The translations under genes were made by a program, and so were the position numbers. The notes beneath the pieces are model-generated. The model had not been told where the DNA came from. It searched no databases and saw only the letters and a program-made list of their open reading frames with translations. Positions 1 through 7,800 of a stretch of 9,559 bases of DNA are shown here, piece after piece (positions within the stretch are counted from its first letter, which is position 1; each line of letters begins with the position of its first letter). The stretch is taken from positions 1 through 9,559 of the forward strand of contig JAAYEX010000031.1 of assembly GCA_012728535.1 (NCBI GenBank). The letters run 5' to 3'. This DNA comes from Clostridiaceae bacterium. Its GTDB lineage: Bacteria; Bacillota; Clostridia; Saccharofermentanales; DTU023.

Positions 1-1
1 G

Positions 2-658
2 AAAGTATACGACAAAGGTCAATCGCAGCCGCTGTTGACGCTGAGTTTCTTTGAATCGGGCTATCCGCTGGACATGGCCTTCCACGAAGACGGCAAGGGC
101 TTCGACCTTGTCCTCCTGAATGTAAATCATGCCCAGCCCGGAATGTTGGTGCACAGATATAATGGTCGGGGAGAAAAAATCGCGGAAATGACTCTGCCGG
201 GGGAAGAGCTCTTACCCGCCATATATCTACTCAACGATGATTGCACTGTGTTATTCAATAATGAAACAGTACTGCTGGCTGATATTAGTCAAGGCAAAAT
301 CCTTTACGAGGAGTCTTTTGACAGAATTGAGGGTCTGGCTCTGGCTGCGAACCATATGGCACTGTTGCTGGATGAAGGAGAGGGGTTGGGTCTTTATATT
401 TTGCGCAAATCAGGGGCTTCTTTCAGCTTCGAGCATCTGGAGAGTTTCAGCAAACTTGAGGGCGACCTGATCCTGGTGAATTCCCGTGAGAATATTTTCC
501 TCGCTCAGGATAAATTAATTCGCGCCTATGATTTTGCAAGTGGCAGGTTTTTGGCCGAGAGTGAGTTGTCTGAAAGCGTTATAAATTTAATAGCTCAGGA
601 TAATAATACTCTGATTGTCCTGACAGATAAGAACGGTTATCTCTTTTCCCTGGATTAA
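2..658 (+). CDS. Beta-propeller-like protein, probably DUF5711 family (5' end cut by window edge)
   Basis: The reading frame is open back to the first bases of the window. The gene therefore starts upstream, and the TTG codon at 35 is not a convincing start. About 218 residues are visible. They form short beta-strand-like repeats typical of a propeller, alternating hydrophobic residues with turns (for example ILYEESFDRIEGLAL, LIRAYDFASGRFLAES and LIVLTDKNGYLFSLD). The segment SGYPLDMAFHEDGKGFDLVL resembles the 'GYP-D-A-SPDG' element I associate with DUF5711 proteins of Clostridia, which usually carry one N-terminal membrane anchor and an extracytoplasmic propeller. Any anchor here would lie outside the window. 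No catalytic motif is visible, so no function is assigned. The stop codon lies 11 bases before the next gene, so the two are probably co-transcribed. The gene call is firm and the family call is tentative. Confidence 0.75.
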   Translation, partial: KVYDKGQSQPLLTLSFFESGYPLDMAFHEDGKGFDLVLLNVNHAQPGMLVHRYNGRGEKIAEMTLPGEELLPAIYLLNDDCTVLFNNETVLLADISQGKILYEESFDRIEGLALAANHMALLLDEGEGLGLYILRKSGASFSFEHLESFSKLEGDLILVNSRENIFLAQDKLIRAYDFASGRFLAESELSESVINLIAQDNNTLIVLTDKNGYLFSLD

Positions 659-665
659 AGGGTGA
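657..665 (+). promoter_or_regulatory. Shine-Dalgarno site of the HI0933-family gene
   Basis: AAAGGGTGA lies 4 bases before the ATG at 670 and overlaps the stop codon of the preceding gene. Ribosomes finishing the first gene could therefore re-initiate here, which fits a two-gene operon. Confidence 0.5.
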
Positions 666-669
666 AATT

Positions 670-1959
670 ATGGATGAAGTCGATATCTTAATTATTGGTG
701 GGGGCGCAGCCGGTTTGATGGCGGCCTGTAGCATAGTGGGATCAGACAAAGCAGTCGGACTGTCTGTGAGCCTGCTGGAGCGTCAGGAAAAAGCAGGGCG
801 CAAGATTCTGGCTTCAGGCAATGGACGCTGCAATTTAGGTAACAGTGGCTCTCTTGAGGGGCATTATCGGGGCAAGGATCCCGATTTTGTTCTTCCCGTA
901 TTCAATGCAGTAGATCAGACTGAGTATGAAGAGATTTTTCTGAATCTTGGATTGCCCTTGTTTGAAGATGAGGCAGGGCGTCAATATCCGCGCACACTGC
1001 GTTCAGATACGGTTCACAGCGCTTTGCTCAATGCTTTGACAGCCGGCAATGTCACCGTAAAGTATGGCTTGGAAGTTTACGATATTGAGCAGAGTTCAGG
1101 CTCTTCGGGGGATGGATTTATTGTTAGTTTCAGAAGCAGTGAAAGCAGCCACCGATCCGAAGCACGAATAGAAGAAGGATTTGTCAAAGCTAAAGCTGTA
1201 ATTATCGCCACGGGCGGTAAAAGCCAAGCTCAGCTTGGCGGTCATGATTCCGGTTATGGTCTGGCAGAAGCCTTAGGTCACAGCCGCACTGAGCTCTTTC
1301 CGGCTCTGGTGCCGATTGAACTGGCAGATGCCGGCCAATGGAAGCGGAGCTCAGGTCAGCGGATCCGCGCATCCGCCTACTACGAGAGCTATGCAGGTAA
1401 GAGGACACCTACCGTAGATGGAGAGTTCCTTTTCACTGACTACGGAGTATCAGGTATTGCAGCTATGGAGTTGGCTGAAGCTGTGGAAAGGGATCAAAGT
1501 CAGCGCAGAGGTGGGTTGATTTTTGATCTGGTGCCGGAGATGTCTGTGGAAGAGCTGAGCAGCTTTATAATGATGCAGATTCATTCATACCCTGAATATG
1601 ACTGGGCAGAATTGTTAATCGGTCTTTTACCCCTGGATATCCTTCTCATTTTGCTGCGGGAACTCAAAGCCGGGGAGATCAAAAAGACAGTAAACGGCTG
1701 CAACAGCCTAGCTCTAGCTATGAAAAAATTCAGCAGGCCGGTCAAAGCTACGCGCGGCTTTAATTTTGCCCAACTAACAGCAGGCGGGATCAATACTGAT
1801 GAGATTTGTCCTGAGACTCTGGAATCAAAAATCTGCCCTCGTCTTTATCTGACGGGCGAGATGCTGGATGTAAACGGTGACACCGGCGGCTACAATCTGC
1901 GCTGGGCTTTTTCATCCGCTTATGTAGCAGGGAAAAGCGCAGTTTCCACTCTTAAATAA
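670..1959 (+). CDS. HI0933/YhiN-family NAD(P)/FAD-dependent oxidoreductase
   Basis: This is a cytoplasmic flavoprotein of 429 residues, close to the usual 400-420 for the family (TIGR00275). The N-terminal Rossmann motif GGGAAGLMAA (residues 10-19) with an acidic residue at the end of the second strand (E37) binds FAD. The family signature GRKILASGNGRCNLGN is at about 43-58. The internal VIIATGGKS motif follows at about 175-183, and the C-terminal FAD signature TGEMLDVNGDTGGYNLRWA at 395-413. The ATG at 670 is chosen because the Rossmann fold begins at once and an SD-like site precedes it. Reactions proposed for relatives include aminoacetone oxidation and, for the clostridial BaiN, reduction of bile-acid intermediates. 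Nothing here fixes the substrate, so these should not be transferred. The gene is probably translated from the same mRNA as its upstream neighbour. Confidence 0.93.
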   Translation: MDEVDILIIGGGAAGLMAACSIVGSDKAVGLSVSLLERQEKAGRKILASGNGRCNLGNSGSLEGHYRGKDPDFVLPVFNAVDQTEYEEIFLNLGLPLFEDEAGRQYPRTLRSDTVHSALLNALTAGNVTVKYGLEVYDIEQSSGSSGDGFIVSFRSSESSHRSEARIEEGFVKAKAVIIATGGKSQAQLGGHDSGYGLAEALGHSRTELFPALVPIELADAGQWKRSSGQRIRASAYYESYAGKRTPTVDGEFLFTDYGVSGIAAMELAEAVERDQSQRRGGLIFDLVPEMSVEELSSFIMMQIHSYPEYDWAELLIGLLPLDILLILLRELKAGEIKKTVNGCNSLALAMKKFSRPVKATRGFNFAQLTAGGINTDEICPETLESKICPRLYLTGEMLDVNGDTGGYNLRWAFSSAYVAGKSAVSTLK

Positions 1960-1970
1960 GTCTGTTTTGC

Positions 1971-1999
1971 TTGCAGTAAAAGCGGCTATGTGCTAACAT
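1971..1999 (+). promoter_or_regulatory. Predicted housekeeping promoter of tRNA-Gln
   Basis: The -35 hexamer TTGCAG (1971-1976) and the -10 hexamer TAACAT (1994-1999) are separated by 17 bases. TGC directly before the -10 forms an extended -10 element. Transcription would start near 2006, about 14 bases before the mature 5' end of the tRNA. The gene would thus have its own promoter rather than rely on read-through from the flavoprotein gene. Confidence 0.6.
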
Positions 2000-2019
2000 T
2001 CTCAAGGTAAGTTTATTAT

Positions 2020-2093
2020 TGCCGATTAGTGTAACGGTAGCACACCTGACTCTGACTCAGTATGTCCGGGTTCAAATCCTGGATCGGCAGCCA
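2020..2093 (+). tRNA. tRNA-Gln, anticodon CTG
   Basis: The 74-base sequence folds as a full cloverleaf. The acceptor stem TGCCGAT/ATCGGCA (2020-2026 with 2083-2089) has seven perfect pairs. The D stem GTG/CAC encloses a loop containing GG (2036-2037). The anticodon loop CTCTGAC (2050-2056) gives CTG at 2052-2054. The T arm is CCGGG-TTCAAAT-CCTGG (2066-2082). The discriminator is G2090 and CCA is encoded (2091-2093). The U1-A72 first pair and G73 are known identity features of bacterial tRNA-Gln and support the anticodon reading. The 27-43 position is a C-U mismatch (2045 with 2061), leaving a four-pair anticodon stem. It reads CAG codons. Confidence 0.93.
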
Positions 2094-2138
2094 ACAAGGG
2101 GCGAAGCTATTTTTGAAATAGAGTCGCCCTTTGTTTTT
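2093..2138 (+). terminator. Intrinsic terminator of the tRNA-Gln unit
   Basis: AACAAGGGGCGA (2093-2104) pairs with TCGCCCTTTGTT (2124-2135) over 12 positions with a single G-U pair. Inside it, CTATTT/AAATAG (2107-2112 with 2116-2121) adds a second stem closed by a 3-base loop. TTTTT follows at 2134-2138. The stem starts at the final A of the tRNA CCA. On the minus strand no U-run follows the hairpin, so it probably acts only on plus-strand transcripts. Confidence 0.9.
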
Positions 2139-2150
2139 GCCTCCTATCTC

Positions 2151-3785
2151 TTACTGCAAAACAGTATTTAAAAAAGGAACAATCTGCTTCTTTCTCGAGA
2201 CAACACCTTCCAGGAACATGCTGCTGTCAGCAGAATCGGTGTTGAAAGCCTTGCTGACAATGCCTTTCTCTTTTTCTGCGAAGAGTATTTCCGACCCTTC
2301 CCGCATCGGATCAGAAATTATCATCATCAAAACATGAAAATCCTGTTTCTCTAAAGTGTCATTAAGATAATGAATAAGCCCTTGTCTGGCTGCTTCAAGT
2401 TCGCTGATATTGCTTGAAGTGATTTGGCCAATACCCACCTTGTGTTTATTGAGAAAGAATTCCTTGAAGTCATAGTAGAGGATTTCTTCAGGACCCATGC
2501 TCCTTATGGATGATGAATTATCCAGCATTTGTCTTGAGAAAGCATCCAGGTCGAGCTTTGCAATTTTAGCCATTTTATCAGCCATATACTTATCTTTGCC
2601 TGTGCTGGTAGGGGATTTAAAATGCATAGTATCTGAAATAATCGCAGCGCAAAGAATGCCGGCAATATTAGCAGGAGGTTCAATCTTGAGATCAAGGTAT
2701 AATCCCGAGACTATAGTTGCAGTACTTCCGACTGCTTCATTCTTGAAATAAATGGGGGAGCCTGTAATAATGCCGCCAATGCGGTGGTGGTCGATGATCT
2801 CAAGGATTTGAGCTTGCTCAAGGCCGTCGATTGACTGGGAAGCCTCATTGTGATCAACCAAGATAGCTTGCTTGTCTTTCTTTGATATCAGGTGGTATCG
2901 AGTGATAAAGCCGCGGACTTGATTGTTGTTGTCCACGACAGGGTAGGCCCTGTGCCTGGATTGAAGCATTTCGTCTTTGATCTCATCTATATAATCATTA
3001 ATATGAAAAACGGCCAGCTTATCTTTAGCCATAACAATTTCAACAGGTATACTCTGGTTTAGCAACAGGGCGACTGTATAGGTATCGTGGACGGTTCTCA
3101 TAATTACACAATTGTTGCTTTCCGCTTTCCGGAGCACATCCTCGTCGACTGATCCTCCACAGGTTATGATCAGGCAGTTGGCGCCTTCTTCGATTGATTT
3201 TAACTGGCTGTCTTTGCGATTTCCTACCAGGACAATATCACCTTGTCCGATAAAGGGAGCCATGCCGTCAGGGGTCATGGCAGCGATGATAGCTTTGCCG
3301 CTGGGCTTGAATTGCTTTTCTGAACCGGCCAGGAGTTGGGCGTCAAGAGTTTTTAAAATATTTTTCAGCGGTGTAACTTTAAGAGCTTCAGTATTGCTGA
3401 GGATATCCATGAAACGACTGGTGATGTCTGACAAGGTAACAATACCCTGTAAGGTCTCGTTTTCATCAACTACCGCAGCTACCTTAATATTAGTGCTCTT
3501 GATTTTATCCCAGGCAGTTCTCAGAGATAATTGTGGGCTGAGATGCTCCACCAGGTCGATGTCCAGATCGGAAATCTGTGTTCTTATCGTAGGAAGATAA
3601 TCAGGCACCGGTAAATCAAAGTAATTAAGCACAAACTCCGTTTCTTTATTAATCTTGCCCAATCTGAAGGGTTTGGCCTGGTGGCCCTGGACCCTTTTGA
3701 GTTCAGCGTAGGCGATGGCGGAACAAATTGAATCCGTGTCCGGGTTTTTGTGACCGAAGATGTAAATGAGAGGTTTTTTTGTCAT
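2151..3785 (-). CDS. ppaC: Family II manganese-dependent inorganic pyrophosphatase with CBS and DRTGG domains
   Basis: This 544-residue cytoplasmic enzyme hydrolyses pyrophosphate to two phosphates. The catalytic DHH domain is split. It begins with GHKNPDTDS (11-19; metal ligands H12, D16, D18) and resumes after the regulatory insert with VDHNEA (310-315), IIDHHRIGG (330-338) and ISDT (D385). The DHHA2 domain carries GIGQITSSN (451-459) and the substrate-binding SRKKQIVP (530-537). The insert holds a first CBS repeat (about 72-135), a DRTGG domain (about 150-250) and a second CBS repeat (about 250-300). In characterised CBS-pyrophosphatases such inserts bind adenine nucleotides, which inhibit or activate the enzyme. 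The ATG at 3785 is chosen because GHKNPDTDS must sit near the N terminus, AAGG lies 9 bases upstream, and a -10 element lies inside the longer open frame that reaches 3881. It is transcribed divergently from the next gene. Confidence 0.95.
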   Translation of the reverse strand: MTKKPLIYIFGHKNPDTDSICSAIAYAELKRVQGHQAKPFRLGKINKETEFVLNYFDLPVPDYLPTIRTQISDLDIDLVEHLSPQLSLRTAWDKIKSTNIKVAAVVDENETLQGIVTLSDITSRFMDILSNTEALKVTPLKNILKTLDAQLLAGSEKQFKPSGKAIIAAMTPDGMAPFIGQGDIVLVGNRKDSQLKSIEEGANCLIITCGGSVDEDVLRKAESNNCVIMRTVHDTYTVALLLNQSIPVEIVMAKDKLAVFHINDYIDEIKDEMLQSRHRAYPVVDNNNQVRGFITRYHLISKKDKQAILVDHNEASQSIDGLEQAQILEIIDHHRIGGIITGSPIYFKNEAVGSTATIVSGLYLDLKIEPPANIAGILCAAIISDTMHFKSPTSTGKDKYMADKMAKIAKLDLDAFSRQMLDNSSSIRSMGPEEILYYDFKEFFLNKHKVGIGQITSSNISELEAARQGLIHYLNDTLEKQDFHVLMMIISDPMREGSEILFAEKEKGIVSKAFNTDSADSSMFLEGVVSRKKQIVPFLNTVLQ

Positions 3786-3793
3786 AAGTCTAA

Positions 3794-3799
3794 TCCTTA
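3794..3799 (-). promoter_or_regulatory. Shine-Dalgarno site supporting the pyrophosphatase start
   Basis: On the minus strand TAAGGA lies 8 bases before the ATG at 3785. It supports this start over in-frame ATG codons further upstream. Confidence 0.5.
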
Positions 3800-3843
3800 C
3801 TACAGAGGAGTGATAGGCAGTTGATAAAGGGTGTTTGACCATC

Positions 3844-3849
3844 ATTATA
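3844..3849 (-). promoter_or_regulatory. Predicted -10 element of the pyrophosphatase promoter
   Basis: A perfect TATAAT lies on the minus strand. It would start transcription near 3837 and give a leader of about 52 bases. The hexamer at the expected -35 distance (TCTTCC) matches the consensus poorly, so the promoter may be weak or need an activator. It lies inside the upstream extension of the reading frame, which argues that the extension is not translated. Confidence 0.4.
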
Positions 3850-3896
3850 CAGAAAACGACGGATGGGGAAGAGCGATACATTTCATTAAATTTTAT

Positions 3897-3936
3897 TTTA
3901 CAACTTTTGAGTATAATATAAGTAAGCGAATAAGAT
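3897..3936 (+). promoter_or_regulatory. Predicted promoter region of the 237-residue protein gene
   Basis: The AT-rich stretch offers two candidates. TATAAT at 3912-3917 is a perfect -10, but no good -35 sits 16-18 bases before it. TTGAGT (3907-3912) with TAAGAT (3931-3936), 18 bases apart, is a more balanced pair matching the consensus at 4 of 6 positions in each hexamer. The sequence alone does not decide between them. Confidence 0.4.
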
Positions 3937-3966
3937 CGGCAGGACCATGCAAGAGGATTTTAATAG

Positions 3967-3975
3967 GTGAGGAGT
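3967..3975 (+). promoter_or_regulatory. Strong Shine-Dalgarno site of the 237-residue protein gene
   Basis: GGTGAGGAG ends 5 bases before the ATG at 3981 and fixes that start. It overlaps the TGA (3968-3970) of a possible 7-codon leader frame that begins at 3947. Confidence 0.7.
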
Positions 3976-3980
3976 AAAGC

Positions 3981-4694
3981 ATGACTGACAGTAGAAATCA
4001 CAGAAAGTATCCTGATCGTGCCAGACCTGAAGATGTAGAAATGCGTCAGAAGCATCTGGAGAGCGTTCTGGCTAATGCGGGCTTTTACTCCAGGCAACTT
4101 GGTCTTGACGATATCACAGATCTGTCTGATAGATTTAAGTTGAAGATGAAGTGGATTTCTGAGGAAGATATTTCAGCAGAAACTGTTGAGAGGGTTTTAC
4201 TTGCTTTGGAAGAATTGCATGCTGATGCCCAAATTCTGGGGAAAGCTGCGCTGAAAGAATATTTTCACTTTCTTGACAACTTACTTTTGAGTGACCGGAA
4301 GAATATATCAGCTCCGGCTGCCCTCATGTATGGCAAGTTATGGATTGATCTTTGGTTAGAAGTCCAGGATGCCGATGCAGCCTTTCGGGCATCAATATAC
4401 TATTTCAAGGCTTATGTGTTGGATGCAATCAGCTATGAGCAGTTGCTGGAAGAGTTGGAGCCTCAAGCGACTCAGACTATTGAATCGGTCATGACGCAAG
4501 GCATGCATGGAAGATGCAATGCAGTGGTCGGACTGCCTGAAGATCACGCTTTGTCAGGCCTGTTAAAATACTATCCGGATGCGAGGTTAGCGCCGGCCCT
4601 AGATAAAAACGGTAACCCCCTTCCTTTGGTGACTGTTTCCTCAAAAAGAGGTAAAGGTTTCTTAGGGAAATTACGGAATATTTTCAGACGCTGA
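3981..4694 (+). CDS. Unrecognised 237-residue cytoplasmic protein with basic C-terminal tail
   Basis: I do not recognise this protein. The start is well supported by a strong SD, and the gene lies between its own promoter region and a strong terminator, so it looks like a real single-gene unit. The N terminus is polar with no signal peptide or membrane segment. Residues 16-160 look largely helical, with a stretch rich in aromatic and leucine residues at 91-157 (FHFLDNLLL, LWIDLWLEV, FRASIYYFKAYVL). Residues 160-220 look less regular, with a single cysteine (C179) in GRCNAVVG. The last 15 residues (KRGKGFLGKLRNIFRR region) are strongly basic and amphipathic. Such a tail could contact a membrane surface or nucleic acid, but this is only inference. 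It is transcribed divergently from the pyrophosphatase gene, which gives no firm functional hint. Confidence 0.8.
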   Translation: MTDSRNHRKYPDRARPEDVEMRQKHLESVLANAGFYSRQLGLDDITDLSDRFKLKMKWISEEDISAETVERVLLALEELHADAQILGKAALKEYFHFLDNLLLSDRKNISAPAALMYGKLWIDLWLEVQDADAAFRASIYYFKAYVLDAISYEQLLEELEPQATQTIESVMTQGMHGRCNAVVGLPEDHALSGLLKYYPDARLAPALDKNGNPLPLVTVSSKRGKGFLGKLRNIFRR

Positions 4695-4712
4695 TTTCTT
4701 GGTCCTGTAATT

Positions 4713-4768
4713 AGCTGACCCCCAACAGCCTGATAACAATCTAGGGCTGAAGGGGGTCAGTTTGTTTT
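4713..4768 (+). terminator. Intrinsic terminator after the 237-residue protein gene
   Basis: CTGACCCCC (4715-4723) pairs perfectly with GGGGGTCAG (4752-4760). Beyond an AA/AA internal loop, CAGCC (4726-4730) pairs with GGCTG (4745-4749) around a 14-base loop. TTTGTTTT follows at 4761-4768. It lies between converging genes. The minus-strand side lacks a U-run after the stem, so it is a poor terminator for the oxidoreductase operon, which ends at 4803. I see no separate intrinsic terminator for that operon. Confidence 0.88.
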
Positions 4769-4802
4769 AGTGCTTTTTTGTTAAGAATTCAGTTTCTATG
4801 TT

Positions 4803-7800
4803 TTATACTTTTGCTTCCAGCGGACGAACCCAGACCTCGGTATTCTCCGGCTCCAGGATTTTCTGGTAAGCCTGATTATAGAATACCACCGCCTCACGCG
4901 CTGCCTGCAAGTCAATATAATCGTCGGAACGATCAAAATGATGCCAGAAATAACGCAATTGATCAAAGCTGTCCGTATCAGTAGCTATTACCGGCTCAAG
5001 AGCCTGGACTCTGCCTTCACTGCTGGTAATCAGACCTTCCTTTTCTGCCAGACATGAACCCGGCAAGATAACATCAGCGTACATGAAGTCCGGGCTATAT
5101 TTTGTAGCCTGAACGGCGAGGAAGGAAAGCTTAGCAGCATATTCTTCAGGCAGGTCACTGTCGCCAAAGACTAGCAGCCCTTTAATCAGACCTGCATCAA
5201 TGTCATGCAGCAATTCTTCGCGGCTTCCTCTAACACCCAGGTCGTAAAGACCCTGTGAGTTTGCGTTGGCCTTGACCTGAATCACCCCATTGCCGGGCGA
5301 ACCGAAATGCCCGCTCTTTCTGGCAAGTTCGATCAGGATGAGTTCTTCCTCATAGCTGAGTGCATCCTTGTCATAAATGAGGATGGCATGTCCGGCATCA
5401 CGGTAGCGCCGGGCTAAAGCTGAATCGGATTCGCTAAAGTTTTCCAGAAGATCAGCGAGATTATCGCCCTTAACATTGTCCGGAGTCCATTTATCCATCA
5501 GAGTAGTTTTTGTGTTAATTGTTCCGAGCAGGACACCTTCCTTATTGGCGCGGCGAATCTTTGTAGCCAGCATAGGATGTGTGTTAAGCAGATCGCCTCC
5601 CACCACTATGACGAGGTCGGTTAAGAAGACTTCGTTGAAGGTATTGGGCGAACTGTCTGTTCCCAGCACATCTTCCAAAGCGCTCTTCTTATAGTTCAAA
5701 CTGTAGAGTTTTGTGTCTTCAAGCAATGATTCGGTAAAAGAGCGAATCAGAGCGATTTCTTCCAGGGTGTATTCATCTGAAACCGAGACAGCCAGTTTGT
5801 CAGCACCTTCTACTGCCAGCAAAGCCTGTGCTCCCCGTGTGAATGAGAGGATGGCTTCATCGTAGCTTGTTTCTTCAAATTCTCCATCACGACGTACCAG
5901 GGGACGCTCAACACGGTCTTCCTTTGCCGTCAGGAATCTATCCAGATCAAAACGGCCCTTGACACAGAGGAGACCACCCGATACTTCACAGTTTTCAACC
6001 GGCAGAGCCCTAAGCAACATACTGCCTGTGCTTTCCAGTATCTGAGAACAACCGACGGAGCAGCCGGCACAGGTAGTCAGAGTATGTTTGCTGTCCAGAG
6101 GGACTTGCTTATGTACGGGACGACGTTCCTGCAAGGCTCCGACAGGGCAAAGTTCGACACACTGACCACAGGAGATGCAGTCGGTATCCTGCAAACTGCG
6201 CTCTGCGGCCGGCATCATGCGTGAATCAAAACCACGATCTGCCAGACCCAGGGCGTAAATGCCCATCACTTCATCACAAACGCGGACGCACATACCGCAA
6301 AGCACGCATTTGTTAGGATCGATCAGAATATAAGGATGGCTATTGTCATGATCAAAATCACTCATTTTTCCTGCGAAACGTTCGGGTTCAACATCATACT
6401 GATTGAACTGATCGAACAGATCGCACTCGAAATAATCCATACAACCACACTCAAGGCAGCGATCACCTTCATATTGGGCCTGGTCTTCCGTATAACCGGC
6501 AGCGATTTCATGGAAGTTATCGTTTCGCTCACCGGGTGTCAAATGAGCCATTTTGGCGCTGCTCGCCACACTGAATGTTTTTAAGAGTTCTTCTTTAGTG
6601 ACGTCATTGCGGACGACATGGTAGTCAGGAATGTAGCTTACTTCTTCGCCGTTAAGATAGTTTGAGATCACATAAGAAGCATGTTTGGCATCTGCTATTG
6701 CCTGAATCGCAATCTTGTTGCCGTTGTCAATCACATCACCGCCGGCGAAAACTCCGGGAAGAGATGTCTGATAAGTTCCGGCTGCGATATCGATCAGGCC
6801 CCAGCGATCAGTGGCCAGGTCCTCCAGGCCGCTTAGATCAGTTCTTTGGCCGGTAGCTACAATTAAGCTGTCCAGTTCCAACTCAGAGAAATCGCCTTCA
6901 ATAGCTTCGATCTTACTGCGTTCGCCTGGCTTTGCAGGAGGAATAGCATTCATGTTCTGAAGTTTGATACTTTGCAGTTGCCCATCATTTCCTGTCAATG
7001 AGTCGGGGGCGACCAGGAATTTGAAATTGATGCCTTCTTCTTCAGCTTCGATTATTTCAATCTCTTCTGCCGGCATATCCTTTTTAGTCCGGCGATAAAG
7101 TACTGTAACTTCTTTCGCTCCCAGTCGAACAGCGGTGCGGGCTGCGTCCATGGCTGTATTGCCGCCACCGATGACAGCAACTTTGTTGCCTAGTCGTTGG
7201 GGACGTCCGACACAAAAGTCATAAAGGAAATCTATACCGCCATAGACACCGGCCAGATCCTCTCCTTCAATGCCGAGGGGAATGCTTTGCCACATACCGA
7301 CAGCGACATAAATCGCATCAAAACTTTGGCGCAAATAATCGAGAGAAAGGTCACGGCCAATCCTGGTATTGGGTACAAGTGTTGCGCCCATGTCTGCGAT
7401 CAGCTGAGCTTCCTGGTAAATAATGTCGTTAGGCAGACGATACATGGGAATGCCGTAGCGTAACATGCCACCGAATTCGGGGTTTTCGTCATATACAGTG
7501 ACATCATGACCCTCCAGCAGGAGGAAGTAGGCAGCTGTAAGCCCGGACGGACCACCGCCGACGACAGCCACATGTTTTCCTGTCCAGTCTTTTTGTTCAG
7601 GGCGGTAAGGATCGCCTGAACTGAGGTCGCGGTCGGCGACAAAACGTTTGAGATAGTTTATTTCAATATCATCATCAAGTAAAGCACGGCGGCAGGCGGT
7701 CTGACAGGGATGCGGACAAATGCGACCTATAGATGCCGGCAAAGGCAGGTCTTCTTTGATCAGGCGCAAAGCTGCGTCATATTCTTCGTTACCGCATAAG

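Noticed and set aside
35..40. TTG at 35 as the start of the first gene
   Set aside because: The frame continues in phase to the left edge with no stop codon and no ribosome binding site before the TTG, so the gene is cut by the window.
2093..2138. Bidirectional terminator also serving the pyrophosphatase gene
   Set aside because: On the minus strand the hairpin is followed by tRNA sequence without a U-run.
3112..3600. A 162-codon plus-strand frame opposite the pyrophosphatase gene
   Set aside because: It is antisense to a conserved enzyme domain, has serine- and arginine-rich low-quality sequence, and shows no family resemblance.
3786..3881. A 32-residue N-terminal extension of the pyrophosphatase, with a start at 3881
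   Set aside because: The family's GHKNPDTDS motif sits close to the N terminus, an SD site precedes the ATG at 3785, and a promoter -10 element lies within the extension.
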